Origin: Pontibacter deserti | Lineage (GTDB): Bacteria; Bacteroidota; Bacteroidia; Cytophagales; Hymenobacteraceae | Length of the DNA: 64,000 nt | Direction: 5' to 3' | Assembly: GCF_023630255.1 (NCBI RefSeq) | Contig: NZ_JALPRS010000002.1 | Coordinates: forward strand, 434,001 to 498,000 | In this document: positions 34,550 through 43,354 of the stretch, piece by piece | Layout: each line of letters starts with the position of its first letter | Numbering within the stretch: the stretch's first letter is position 1 | Program-made: the position numbers and the translations under genes | Notes under the pieces: model-generated | The model's input: the letters and a program-made list of their open reading frames with translations, nothing else | What the model was told of the DNA's origin: nothing | The model's database searches: none

Positions 34550-35140
34550 TTAGTATTTCCTGATCAGACAGCCGGTGGCGCGTTTATCAGCTACGGTTAC
34601 AGTTCGGCTGGCCAGTACCTCATCTATCACGTTTTTCAGGTAAGGGTTTTTCACGCCGCTGTCAACCTGTGGGTTATCGTCTATGGCACCTTTATACTTT
34701 AACACAAAGCTGTCGCCGGTGTTATGCAGTACAAATACTTCCGGGGTCTTAGTTGCGCCAAAGCGTGAGCTAACTTTCTGTCCTTCGTCGGCCAGGTATG
34801 GGAATCTATAGTTCTTGGTAGCCATGTCTTCAAGCGTTTCGCTGCCTTCGCCCATACCTACACCCGGGTTAATAAAGATAAACTGCACGCCTTTGCTGGC
34901 ATACGTGCTCGATAAGGTTACCAGTCGGTTTTCGTATAGTTTGGCATAAGGGCAGGTGTTATTGGTAAATACCAGCACCACCGTTTTGCTTTTGGCGAAG
35001 TCGCTCAGCGATACCTTTGAGTTACCCACACCCTGCAACGTAAAATCCGAGACCTTATCGCCAAGTTGGTAGCTGCTGTTCTGTGCAAAGGCACTTACCG
35101 TAAGTATAACGGCAGCCGCTAAGGTTGCTAAAAATTTCAT
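34550..35140 (-). CDS. Exported redoxin / thioredoxin-fold protein
   Basis: 196 residues with signal peptide (TLAAAVILTVSAFAQN). AhpC/TSA-like fold: KVSDFTLQGVGNSKVSLSDF, then VLVFTNNTCPYAKLYENRL with Cys at the active-site position (CPYA rather than CxxC), and ATKTPEVFVLHN with the cis-Pro. A second Cys is near the C-terminus (TGCLIRKY). Likely a periplasmic thiol peroxidase or reductase-like protein; it lacks the CxxC of TlpA. Two bases separate it from the PPTase gene, so it is second in that unit. Confidence 0.88.
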   Translation of the reverse strand: MKFLATLAAAVILTVSAFAQNSSYQLGDKVSDFTLQGVGNSKVSLSDFAKSKTVVLVFTNNTCPYAKLYENRLVTLSSTYASKGVQFIFINPGVGMGEGSETLEDMATKNYRFPYLADEGQKVSSRFGATKTPEVFVLHNTGDSFVLKYKGAIDDNPQVDSGVKNPYLKNVIDEVLASRTVTVADKRATGCLIRKY

Positions 35141-35142
35141 GT

Positions 35143-35793
35143 CTATAGTTTGTTTGTAGAATTATCGATGCAATAAGTAAGTATGTGTTGCTGTAAAACC
35201 TCGTGCTGTACCTGATACAATTTAGAAAATTTATCTGTCTGCACACATCCCAAAAGCAAATTTTCTGTTTCAGGGCTAGGTTGCAGCAGCAGGTTTTCCT
35301 TAAATATCAGCTGCCGTTGGCTATACATTTTATACAATGTTTCTTTGGCGCTCCAGTACAAACAGGTTTTATCTGCTTCGCCGCAGGTATATTCTTTCTC
35401 GGCTTCGCTCAAAAACTTATCTGCCACACGCAGCGCCTTTTCACTTAGTAATTCAACATCTATGCCAACTTCAAATTTATCCGAAAGTATAACCGCCGCC
35501 AGCCCCGGCGAATGACTGATGGATACAAAGTATGGCGCCTGCTCAAATACCGGTTTACCATGCGCATTGCGCTGAAGTACAGGTGTATCTGACGTAAACT
35601 GCTGTAGTAAACTATAAACCAGTACTCTGCTGGCCAGCCACTCTTTTTGCCGGCGCGGATGTGCCTGTTCCAGCATCATATCCAAAGTAATTCCAGCGGG
35701 CAGGGCAAGCAAAAGCTCATCAGTGCGTTCTGTAATAGACCACGCACCAAGTATAGTATGCTCGTTAAGCTGCCGTGAATAGAGTAGGGGCAT
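35143..35793 (-). CDS. 4'-phosphopantetheinyl transferase superfamily protein
   Basis: 216 residues, Sfp-type length. Signatures: SISHSPGLAAV, GIDVELLSEKALRVADKF (Mg-binding Asp/Glu) and YWSAKETLYKMY (WxxKExxxK). It loads the CoA pantetheine arm onto carrier proteins such as ACP. Directly followed by the redoxin gene with a two-base gap. Confidence 0.93.
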   Translation of the reverse strand: MPLLYSRQLNEHTILGAWSITERTDELLLALPAGITLDMMLEQAHPRRQKEWLASRVLVYSLLQQFTSDTPVLQRNAHGKPVFEQAPYFVSISHSPGLAAVILSDKFEVGIDVELLSEKALRVADKFLSEAEKEYTCGEADKTCLYWSAKETLYKMYSQRQLIFKENLLLQPSPETENLLLGCVQTDKFSKLYQVQHEVLQQHILTYCIDNSTNKL

Positions 35794-35877
35794 AAATAAA
35801 GTATAGCCGGTGCTTTTTGTGGGGCTGCCGGGTAAATCGTAAATTTAGCTAAAATTTAATTTACGCTGATTTTACTA

Positions 35878-36807
35878 ATGGCAAGCAACGTACAAGTACA
35901 GAAAATAGCCACCCTTACCGGCCACCGCGATTGTGTTTATAGCTTGGAACAGTCTGCGGATGAGGCGCATTTTTACTCAGCTGCCGGTGATGGCTTGATT
36001 GTGCGCTGGAACCTGAACGACCCTGAAAATGGCGAACTGATTGCCCGTACCGAAAGCTCTGTTTACGCCATTAAATTCCTCCCGGACCGCGACCTGTTGC
36101 TAGTTGGGCAGAACAACGACGGCCTGCAGGTAATTGATGTTCAGGAAAAGAAAATAGTAAAGTCGGTGCCGTTGCCCAAGGTAGCCATTTTTGATATTGT
36201 GTACGCTCCTGATGTAAATAAAGTATTCATGGGGCTCGCCAACGGAAGTATAGCCGTACTTGCTGCTGATACCTTTGAACTGGAAACGATGATTCGGAAA
36301 TCAGAGAAAAGTGTACGTAGCCTGGCATACAACCATAAAACCAGAGAACTGGCAGCCGGCTACAGCGATCACACAGTCAGAATATTTGATGCCGTTTCGT
36401 TTGACCTGAAGTATGAGCTGCAGAACCACACCAATTCGGTGTTTACCCTGACTTACTCACCAAACGGCGAGTTGCTTTTAACAGGCGGCCGTGATGCCCA
36501 TTTACGGGTTTGGGAAGTACAAAACAAGTATAAAGAACGCGGCTATGTGATTGCGCACATGTATACTATAAACCACATCACCTACAGCCCCGATGGCCGC
36601 TATTTTGCTACCTGTAGCATGGATAAAAGTATAAAAGTATGGGACGCAGAAACCTTTAAGTTGTTGAAGGTGATAGACAAAGTACGCAATGCCAGCCACG
36701 GCACATCAGTTAATAAATTATTTTGGTCGGCTCATCAGAATCAGTTAGTTTCGTGTAGCGATGACCGTACCATTTCGGTTTGGGATATAAATTTTAATGC
36801 GTTATGA
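35878..36807 (+). CDS. WD40 repeat protein
   Basis: 309 residues, almost wholly WD40 repeats: for example TGHRDCVYSLEQS...GLIVRWNL, NHTNSVFTLTYSP then GGRDAHLRVWEV, INHITYSPDG then CSMDKSIKVWDA, and a last SCSDDRTISVWDI. Seven blades fit the length. No signal peptide, so cytoplasmic, presumably a scaffold. The stop overlaps the start of the DivIVA-domain gene by four bases (ATGA), showing translational coupling and suggesting a shared function. Confidence 0.93.
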   Translation: MASNVQVQKIATLTGHRDCVYSLEQSADEAHFYSAAGDGLIVRWNLNDPENGELIARTESSVYAIKFLPDRDLLLVGQNNDGLQVIDVQEKKIVKSVPLPKVAIFDIVYAPDVNKVFMGLANGSIAVLAADTFELETMIRKSEKSVRSLAYNHKTRELAAGYSDHTVRIFDAVSFDLKYELQNHTNSVFTLTYSPNGELLLTGGRDAHLRVWEVQNKYKERGYVIAHMYTINHITYSPDGRYFATCSMDKSIKVWDAETFKLLKVIDKVRNASHGTSVNKLFWSAHQNQLVSCSDDRTISVWDINFNAL

Positions 36808-37787
36808 AGATTACACCGTTAGACATCAGACAAAAAACGTTTGAGAAGGCATTCAGAGGATTAGACAAGGATGAAGTAAATGCTTTTTTGCTGACACTGT
36901 CGCAGCAGTGGGAAAAGTTATTGGATGAAAACAAAGACCTGCGTATGAAGCTGGATGCCGCTAACCGCGAAACCCAGAAACTGCGCGAAGTAGAATCATC
37001 GCTTTATAAAACGCTTAAAACAGCCGAAGATACTGGAAACAACATACTGGAGCAGGCTACCAAGTCGGCTGAACTACGTGCCCGCGAAGCCGAGCTGCAG
37101 GCCAATGAACTGCTGAACAAAGCCCGCAACCAGGCACGCCAGGTCCTGGAAGATGCAGCCCGCCAGACCGAGAGAATGGTAGCAGAAATGCAGGAAGAAG
37201 TTAAGTCTTTGGAGCAGGAATACCAGCGCATGGAAGGCTACCTGGATACCATGGTACGTGACCTGAAGAACCTGGCTAACGAAGCCCTTGAAAAAGTGGA
37301 GCGTACAAAAGCTAAACCTAAGAGTTCGGTAAACAGTATGCTTTCAAGAGCAGCCAATGTAACAATTGATAACACAGAGCTGCTGAAAACCTTGAAAGAC
37401 ATGGATACAACAGCAATAGAAATTATACCACAGCAGATACCGGCATCTACAGCAGCCAACGCACCTGTAGTTGTGCAGAACAATGGCAAAGAGTACAATC
37501 CGCTTGGCGACCCGGCACCAGATGTAACACAGCCACACCCGGAGATCCCAAACCCGGTAACACCTGTGCCTAATGTGCCATCACCTGAGATCGAGCCTAT
37601 AAAGCCGGATTACCCGGGCCGCGTGCCTGCACCGGATATTGAGCAACCAGTACCGGAAATTAAGCCTGTGCAGCCAGACAAACCAGAAATTCAGCCACCA
37701 CTAACAGAGCCGTCGCGCAATGCGTTTGCTGCAAACGGTGCTGCTGTTAAACAAGGCGGAGGTTCTTTCTTCGACGAAATAGCCTAA
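36804..37787 (+). CDS. DivIVA-domain coiled-coil protein with Pro-rich tail
   Basis: 327 residues. The N-terminal lipid-binding DivIVA signature is plain: MKITPLDIRQKTFEKAFRG then DKDEVNAFLLTL. A long coiled coil spans about 35-170 (Glu, Ala, Arg and Gln heptads), followed by a Thr/Val linker and a Pro-rich segment, about 240-310, with repeats like PEIEPIKPDYPG, PEIKPVQPDKPE. DivIVA relatives mark poles, septa or curved membrane and recruit partners. In this phylum the role is not established. Sandwiched and overlapping between the WD40 gene and folB (TAATG). Confidence 0.9.
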   Translation: MKITPLDIRQKTFEKAFRGLDKDEVNAFLLTLSQQWEKLLDENKDLRMKLDAANRETQKLREVESSLYKTLKTAEDTGNNILEQATKSAELRAREAELQANELLNKARNQARQVLEDAARQTERMVAEMQEEVKSLEQEYQRMEGYLDTMVRDLKNLANEALEKVERTKAKPKSSVNSMLSRAANVTIDNTELLKTLKDMDTTAIEIIPQQIPASTAANAPVVVQNNGKEYNPLGDPAPDVTQPHPEIPNPVTPVPNVPSPEIEPIKPDYPGRVPAPDIEQPVPEIKPVQPDKPEIQPPLTEPSRNAFAANGAAVKQGGGSFFDEIA

Positions 37788-38143
37788 TGGGGCAGATCGC
37801 ACTGGAAGGCATGGAGTTCTTTGCCTTCCATGGTTTTTACGACGAAGAGCAGAAGATCGGAAACAAGTATGGCATCGACCTGATCATAAACACCGACCTG
37901 CGTCGTGCCGCTGAATCTGATAACCTGGATGAAACCGTAAACTACGAAATGCTGTACGCGCTGGTGCTGGAAGAAATGAAAGTGCCGGCTCGCCTGCTGG
38001 AACACCTCGGCCACCGTATCATCGACAAAGTATACGAGCGGTTTCCGTTTGTGCAGTCGGTGAAGGTAAGCGTTTACAAGTATAACCCACCGCTCGGAGG
38101 CATCTGCAAATGGGCTAAGGTTACCTTAGAAGAAGCAAGGTAA
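37787..38143 (+). CDS. folB: Dihydroneopterin aldolase
   Basis: 118 residues, family length. FFAFHGFYDEEQKIGNKYGI, VNYEMLYALVLEEMK, LLEHLGHRIIDKVYE and YKYNPPLGGICKWAKV are the FolB core including the catalytic Lys/Tyr and Glu region. It converts dihydroneopterin to 6-hydroxymethyl-dihydropterin for folate. Its ATG overlaps the stop of the DivIVA gene by one base. Confidence 0.95.
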   Translation: MGQIALEGMEFFAFHGFYDEEQKIGNKYGIDLIINTDLRRAAESDNLDETVNYEMLYALVLEEMKVPARLLEHLGHRIIDKVYERFPFVQSVKVSVYKYNPPLGGICKWAKVTLEEAR

Positions 38144-38161
38144 AAAGATACTTATTGATAG

Positions 38162-38195
38162 AAAGCAGCTGGTTCAGAAATGGATCAGCTGCTTT
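38162..38195. terminator. Bidirectional terminator folB / meaB
   Basis: 10-bp stem AAAGCAGCTG / CAGCTGCTTT with a 14-base loop, between convergent genes, T-run on the plus side. Confidence 0.65.
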
Positions 38196-38205
38196 TGTTT
38201 TATAG

Positions 38206-39186
38206 TTACACCAACTTCAGCAACTCATGCGCAGCGGCAAAAGCAGACTTTTGTCCCAGCTTAACCTGTTCGGCTATAGTTGGTAACTGCTCTTTTACTT
38301 GCTGGTGTGCATAGAAATTATCTTCCAGCCCCTGTCGGATTGCTTCATACATCCATTGCAGGTTCTGGTCGCGGCGCTTCTTTTCAAAGTAACCGTTGTT
38401 TTGTGTCAGCTTTAGATAGTCTGCTATAGTTTGCCAGATGGTGTCGAGGCCGGTTTGTAGTAGCGCGGAGCAGGTGGATACTTTGGGCAACCAGCCGGAG
38501 GCGCTCATGGGGTAAAGGTGCAGGGCATTCTGGTATTCGGCGCGGGCAGCTTTGGCTTTGCCTGCATTAGTGCCGTCGGCTTTGGTAATGGCAATGCCAT
38601 CTGCCATCTCCATGATGCCACGTTTTATACCTTGCAGCTCATCACCCGCACCGGCCAGCATCAGCAGCAGGAAAAAATCAACCATGGCATGAACCGCCGT
38701 TTCAGACTGGCCAACCCCAACAGTCTCAACGATAATGGCATCAAAACCGGCGGCTTCACAAAGTATAATGGTTTCACGGGTACTTTTGGCAACACCACCA
38801 AGCGATTTCCCAGCCGGAGAAGGACGGATAAAAGCCTGCGGGTTTATAGACAGCGACTCCATACGGGTCTTGTCGCCGAGTATACTTCCGCCGGTGCGCT
38901 GGCTGGTAGGGTCTATAGCCAGTACAGCTAGCTTCTTCTGTTCGTGCTCTATCAGGTAGTTGCCAAATGCTTCTATAAAGGTGCTTTTACCTACACCCGG
39001 CACGCCGGTTATACCTATGCGCACAGCATTCCCAGCATAAGGCAATACTTTATCTATCACTTCCTGGGCCAGTTCCTGGTCCTGTGGTAATTTGCTTTCT
39101 AACAATGTAATGGCACGGCTCAGCAGTACCCGGTCTCCGCTTAAAATACCATTCACATAAGTGTCAGTAGAAAATCTTTTAGCCAT
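38206..39186 (-). CDS. meaB: MeaB-type methylmalonyl-CoA mutase chaperone GTPase
   Basis: 326 residues, G3E P-loop GTPase of the MeaB/ArgK group. Walker A is GITGVPGVGKST near residue 58; LAIDPTSQRTGGSILGDKTRM, IVETVGVGQSE and ITKADGTN follow. It protects methylmalonyl-CoA mutase from inactivation and gates adenosylcobalamin loading. The mutase genes are 7 kb away on the same strand, so it is not in their operon but serves them. Confidence 0.95.
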   Translation of the reverse strand: MAKRFSTDTYVNGILSGDRVLLSRAITLLESKLPQDQELAQEVIDKVLPYAGNAVRIGITGVPGVGKSTFIEAFGNYLIEHEQKKLAVLAIDPTSQRTGGSILGDKTRMESLSINPQAFIRPSPAGKSLGGVAKSTRETIILCEAAGFDAIIVETVGVGQSETAVHAMVDFFLLLMLAGAGDELQGIKRGIMEMADGIAITKADGTNAGKAKAARAEYQNALHLYPMSASGWLPKVSTCSALLQTGLDTIWQTIADYLKLTQNNGYFEKKRRDQNLQWMYEAIRQGLEDNFYAHQQVKEQLPTIAEQVKLGQKSAFAAAHELLKLV

Positions 39187-39219
39187 AGATGTATAATTTA
39201 AAGCTGCCGTCGGGCTTCA

Positions 39220-39227
39220 CAAAGTTA
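39220..39227 (-). promoter_or_regulatory. Candidate -7 element for meaB
   Basis: Minus-strand TAACTTTG, 33 bases before the start. No clear -33 partner. Confidence 0.35.
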
Positions 39228-39460
39228 GCATAATGAGTGGTAGATTATACTTCAGGTAAACTGCTACATCCAAATTCAATTTACTTATATAATTTATAGT
39301 AACTATATTCTGATATTCAGGAAAAAAGCAGAAATTGCGCCCCGCTTAATACCATTACCTGTACTAACAGCTTAGCTTATAGTTGCTTGCTATGTGGTTA
39401 AAAACCAGGTTAGGTAAAGGCTTGATCTTCCTTTTAAAATAATTATTGTTTAACCGTTTT

Positions 39461-40864
39461 ATGAAAAAGGTACTTTTGGCTGCCACAGCTTTGCTGGTAG
39501 GGCAGGTTACCGCTTTGGCACAGTCTGAGAGCAGCAGCTACTCTGTTGTGAGCCGTGGTGGTGTAATGAACACGTTTGTGCACGACTACCAAGCAATAGG
39601 GGTAAACCCTGCCAACCTGGGCAGAAGCACATCATTTATCTCCTTTACAGTAGCTGAATTCGGTGGATACTACAGCTCGCAGGCTTTTACCCGCAGAACC
39701 CTAAAAAATGCTATCAAATTAACTTCTGATTCCTCTATAGGAGAGGCAGAGCGTCAGGAGCTTGCCAGCGCATTTACCAGCGACAACGTGCTGAACATAG
39801 GTGCAGATGTAAATACGTTAGCATTGTCAGTTAGCCTGCCTAAGATCGGTGGTTTTGCCATCAGCAACAGGCAGCGTATGCTGGGCCATGCCGGCTTTAA
39901 CAAAAACTTTGCTGAGTTGCTTTTCCTAGGTCAGGATGCTTCTATGTTTAACGAGGTAGCGCCTGATGAGACATTATATGTTTCTGAACTGTTTGATGGC
40001 TCTGAAATAAAAATGTCGTGGGTAAATGAATGGAACCTGGCATACGGCCGCAAAATTATGGACCTACCACTGATCAATATTTATGGTGGTGTCGGCTACA
40101 AATATCTGCAGGGATTAGGCTTGTACGAATTCAGTGCAAAAGGTGGCAAAGTAAAAGCTTACAACGCTTTCTCTCCGGTGCTGGATGCCAATTACGATGA
40201 CTATAGGGATGATCCGAAATTTAACTACGATGGTGCAGACGGATTGCTGAACCCCGTTGGACGTGGCCATGGGGTAGATCTTGGTTTATCTGCTGAGATC
40301 ATCAAAATTGTAAAAGTAAGTGCTTCGGTAACCGATATTGGTAACATTAAGTGGACAGAGAACCTGCTGGAAGGTCAGGACAAAGGCTTTACGCTGGAAC
40401 AAATGGCAGAAGACGGTGCAAACAATAATGATTTCTGGAAAGACGCTGGCAAAATGGCCCGGTCTATAGTTGACAGCGCGTTGGTTTTCTCTCCGGTAAG
40501 TGAAATGAAAGTAAGCCTGCCTACACGTTTCCGTTTTGGTGCTGGTGTTAAAATTGGCCAGCGTGTTGAAGTAGGTGTTGACTATGTGGCGCCGCTCAAC
40601 AAAGCTCCAGGTAACCTTGCCGGCGATTTTGTAGGCTTAGGTATAGATTTCTCCCCGGTTCCGGTATTCCGCCTGAGCTCCGGTGTTTCTTCAGGGGCAG
40701 GTGATAAGGTTAATATTCCTTTTGGTTTTGCTATTACATCGCCGGTATATGAGTTTGGTATAGGTATGCGCGACGTAACAGCTCCATTCACAAAAAATAA
40801 CCCGGGAGCATCTGTTGCCATGGGCTTCCTGAGATTTAAGATCGGTAAACCACAGCTTCTTTAA
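39461..40864 (+). CDS. Exported DUF5723-like outer-membrane protein
   Basis: 467 residues from ATG 39461 (an in-frame TTG at 39446 adds five). Signal MKKVLLAATALLVGQVTALA, then SVVSRGGVMNTFVHDYQAIG and INPANLG-like VNPANLGRSTSFI, the opening typical of DUF5723/PorV-like beta-barrel proteins of Bacteroidota. Regular aromatic/glycine strands continue to the end (VEVGVDYVAPLNK, GFAITSPVYEFGIG), implying an outer-membrane barrel. Exact role unknown. Followed by a long terminator. Confidence 0.8.
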   Translation: MKKVLLAATALLVGQVTALAQSESSSYSVVSRGGVMNTFVHDYQAIGVNPANLGRSTSFISFTVAEFGGYYSSQAFTRRTLKNAIKLTSDSSIGEAERQELASAFTSDNVLNIGADVNTLALSVSLPKIGGFAISNRQRMLGHAGFNKNFAELLFLGQDASMFNEVAPDETLYVSELFDGSEIKMSWVNEWNLAYGRKIMDLPLINIYGGVGYKYLQGLGLYEFSAKGGKVKAYNAFSPVLDANYDDYRDDPKFNYDGADGLLNPVGRGHGVDLGLSAEIIKIVKVSASVTDIGNIKWTENLLEGQDKGFTLEQMAEDGANNNDFWKDAGKMARSIVDSALVFSPVSEMKVSLPTRFRFGAGVKIGQRVEVGVDYVAPLNKAPGNLAGDFVGLGIDFSPVPVFRLSSGVSSGAGDKVNIPFGFAITSPVYEFGIGMRDVTAPFTKNNPGASVAMGFLRFKIGKPQLL

Positions 40865-40876
40865 GCTGAAGTATAC

Positions 40877-40939
40877 TTAAACTATAAAAACAGAAAGGCC
40901 AACCTATAGTAGGTTGGCCTTTCTGTTTTTATAGTTTAA
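40877..40939. terminator. Bidirectional terminator with 30-bp perfect stem
   Basis: 40877-40906 and 40910-40939 are exact complements around a 3-base TAG loop, with AACTATAAAAACAG and AGGCC in the arm. It lies between convergent genes (39461 and 40946). Confidence 0.9.
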
Positions 40940-40945
40940 ACGTCT

Positions 40946-42070
40946 TTATCGTTTTACATCCTGTGCAAAATTAGGTAAGCCTAGGTCACTCTTTCGGCCG
41001 GCCAGCCTAAAACCATTGTCTTTATACTGCACAGCTTTGCCCTTAGCATTTGGTTTATAGATCACACCCAGGTATAAGTTATCTCTGCGGGCTACATAAA
41101 TTCTGCCGTCTGGCCCAAGTTGCAACGAGCCGAGCGTAGGGCTGCCGGAAGTAGCTACTATAGTTGCTGATTTTGTTATGGCATCCGGGGTGCCAGCCCG
41201 AAGGTCAAACTGTATGATCTGGCCTTTGCCCGTTCCTTTGTTATTAGTTGTTCCGTAAAGTTTGCTGCCATCCGGTGAGAAGGCTATACCATAAGCCTCG
41301 GAAAAGCCTTTAAAAAGTATAGGATCAGATACCTTGCCGGTACTACGGTCAAACTTAAGTAGCTCAAAATTGCTGTTGTCGTTCCAGAGAGCTGCTGCCA
41401 GTTTGGTGCCGTCCGGTGACGGTTTCAGATAGCCGATTGCTTTACGGTTGGCGCCCCCATGCACCGTACCTACATTGCTCAACACAGGCTCTGTGGCAAC
41501 TCCTTCTTCCGAAACCAGGAAAGACATATAGGCATTACTGTTCCAGCGATGCGCAATGACCCACCAGTCTTTGCCGTTTTTGTGACGCACTGCAGTTAAC
41601 TTTTCGGTGGCCGGAGCTATCATAAACGTATTTTTGAAGACGATGTCGCCGTTGCCATTGTCTTTGCTCATATCTAGTATACTATAGCGTAACCCATCAG
41701 ACTGCGCTTGTATATCGGTCGTGAAAATATAGTAGATGGCTTCGCTGCCGGGTTTTGGAAGTATAAGTGCCGATTGTGTTGATGAATTGCCGCCCAACAG
41801 CCCATTGCCATTTGGCATTACTTTATGGTTGCGGTTCCAGACCGTGATGCCATTAGTGTAGAACAGCAGATTACCGTTTTTATCAGAAATGCTGGCGCTG
41901 CCCTCTTCTGTATTAAGCCTGCCATTGGTTACAGCTACTGCTGAGTCGCCGGTAAAAGTAATGCCGGCACCTTTGCCGAAGTACCAGTTCTTTTGTTCGC
42001 CCTGTGCCTGGGCCACAATAGCAGCACAGCAAAGTATAAAAGCTGCTGCCAGGTGTTTAAATCTGATCAT
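40946..42070 (-). CDS. Exported propeller-like protein (NWYFG type)
   Basis: 374 residues with signal peptide (LAAAFILCCAAIVAQAQG). It opens with KNWYFGKGAGITF, EEGSASISDKNGNLLFYTNG and VWNRNHKVMPNG, which is the beta-propeller domain common at the start of very large secreted Bacteroidota proteins; later blades show IGYLKPSPDGTKLAAAL and IAFSPDGSKLYGT. Here it is a stand-alone domain without PKD repeats or a type IX sorting tail. Ligand unknown. Confidence 0.85.
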   Translation of the reverse strand: MIRFKHLAAAFILCCAAIVAQAQGEQKNWYFGKGAGITFTGDSAVAVTNGRLNTEEGSASISDKNGNLLFYTNGITVWNRNHKVMPNGNGLLGGNSSTQSALILPKPGSEAIYYIFTTDIQAQSDGLRYSILDMSKDNGNGDIVFKNTFMIAPATEKLTAVRHKNGKDWWVIAHRWNSNAYMSFLVSEEGVATEPVLSNVGTVHGGANRKAIGYLKPSPDGTKLAAALWNDNSNFELLKFDRSTGKVSDPILFKGFSEAYGIAFSPDGSKLYGTTNNKGTGKGQIIQFDLRAGTPDAITKSATIVATSGSPTLGSLQLGPDGRIYVARRDNLYLGVIYKPNAKGKAVQYKDNGFRLAGRKSDLGLPNFAQDVKR

Positions 42071-42129
42071 GATGTATGCATTTTACCAATAACGCGGCAG
42101 TTGCAAACGTAGTGCCAGTTTCTAAAAGT

Positions 42130-42157
42130 AAAAGGACAAGCTTACACCTGTCCTTTT
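42130..42157 (-). terminator. Terminator after the 88-residue lipoprotein gene
   Basis: AAAAGGACA and TGTCCTTTT form a 9-bp stem just past the lipoprotein stop. Confidence 0.55.
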
Positions 42158-42175
42158 CTGTTGTTTACTTTATAG

Positions 42176-42415
42176 TTATTGTATACTATCACCGGATGCT
42201 GCGTTATCGTCCCCGATTACTTCATTTACATATTCCGACGTATCCTCAGCGGCTGTGCCTGGTAAGTCACCTGATCCTTCCACACCGGTTTCCTGGGTGT
42301 TGCCGGTAGTTGATTCCGGTGGCATGTCGCGGTTCTCACCTGTATCGCAGGCTGTTAGCAGTAAGGGTACACTTAGCAGCAGTACAGCTGCGATATTTCT
42401 AAGCTTCATTTTCAT
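42176..42415 (-). CDS. Small acidic lipoprotein
   Basis: 79 residues from the ATG at 42415 (a longer in-frame start at 42442 adds nine). Lipobox SVPLLLTACDTG, then a mature part of mostly Glu, Asp, Gly, Thr and Ser without aromatic residues, likely disordered. Similar in style to the next gene upstream at 42482. No family named. Confidence 0.6.
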   Translation of the reverse strand: MKMKLRNIAAVLLLSVPLLLTACDTGENRDMPPESTTGNTQETGVEGSGDLPGTAAEDTSEYVNEVIGDDNAASGDSIQ

Positions 42416-42481
42416 ATTTGTCTTTGTTATCAAATGCATCAAACTAAATAAAACCCTGGCTAAAGATTTGCAGGACGGCCA

Positions 42482-42688
42482 TTACATAGTTGTTGCAGTA
42501 TCTCCCATCATGGTTGTATCCTCTGATATATCATCCTGCATAGTACCATTGTTTTGTGTTTCTTCTGTTTCAATAGAAGTTTCGTCCTGGGCATCATTAT
42601 TAGCATTATTTCCGCCACCACATGATGTTAAAAATAAAGTAGTACCACTAAATGCAGCGCCCAAAAGTATTATTCTTGCTTTTTTCAT
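42482..42688 (-). CDS. Small acidic lipoprotein
   Basis: 68 residues. Lipobox TTLFLTSCGGG, followed by a disordered acidic, Asn/Thr/Met-rich mature chain (DETSIETEETQNNG). Upstream of and similar in design to the gene at 42176-42415; a tandem pair of small acidic lipoproteins. Confidence 0.6.
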   Translation of the reverse strand: MKKARIILLGAAFSGTTLFLTSCGGGNNANNDAQDETSIETEETQNNGTMQDDISEDTTMMGDTATTM

Positions 42689-42790
42689 TGTATCCGTTCT
42701 TAAGGTTTAACTATCTTATATTGTACGGAAGCAAGACATTCACAGGTGTTATTTTCTGCACTAACACTTAAATACTATACTTAACTATAG

Positions 42791-43189
42791 TTAGCGACGG
42801 AACGGAAACTTGATGAAAGTAACCATACCCATTGCATCTTTTTCATACTTAGCAATACAAGATTCCTGGTACTGCGCCGATATGTGCTGATCGTCGGCTG
42901 ATACTTTTTCAGGTGACGGGCCATTGCTTAAAAAGAAGTATACTTTGGTGTTGCCATACTTGGTGTGCGGCATAAAATCTCCGTACTGTTTCATCTTGGT
43001 CCACAAAGTGTCTGCTACTGTTGCAGCATATATTCTCACAATAGGGCCGGTATTATTCTCATTCCGGTAAAAAGCGACCTCTTTAAAATCTCCTTCCAGG
43101 TTTTGTGGGCCGGGCTGCGAAAAAGAATCATAAATAAACCAAAGTGCTAAGACTGCTACAATGGCTATTAACAAGTATTTTAATTTCAT
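42791..43189 (-). CDS. Membrane-anchored hypothetical protein
   Basis: 132 residues with one N-terminal span (KYLLIAIVAVLALWFIYDSF) and a periplasmic domain of about 105 residues including RIYAATVADTLWTKMKQYGD and YGNTKVYFFLS. I do not recognise the domain. Ends KFPFRR. Confidence 0.65.
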   Translation of the reverse strand: MKLKYLLIAIVAVLALWFIYDSFSQPGPQNLEGDFKEVAFYRNENNTGPIVRIYAATVADTLWTKMKQYGDFMPHTKYGNTKVYFFLSNGPSPEKVSADDQHISAQYQESCIAKYEKDAMGMVTFIKFPFRR

Positions 43190-43354
43190 AAAGTATAGTT
43201 ATAGGAACCGGTATTTATTGTTTGCTTAGAATTCTGATTATAGAGAAAGTCTTCTTTTTATAAATTTTCAGACATACCCAAAAGTAAGTATTGTAGGATT
43301 GATATATTAATATGAACTTTGCCAATTATTCAATCTATCTAACAAAATAAAACA

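Noticed and set aside
42255-42710. 151-codon plus-strand frame over the two small lipoprotein genes
   Set aside because: Both minus-strand frames have good lipoprotein signals and a terminator on the correct side; the plus-strand product is Ser/Val/Pro low complexity.
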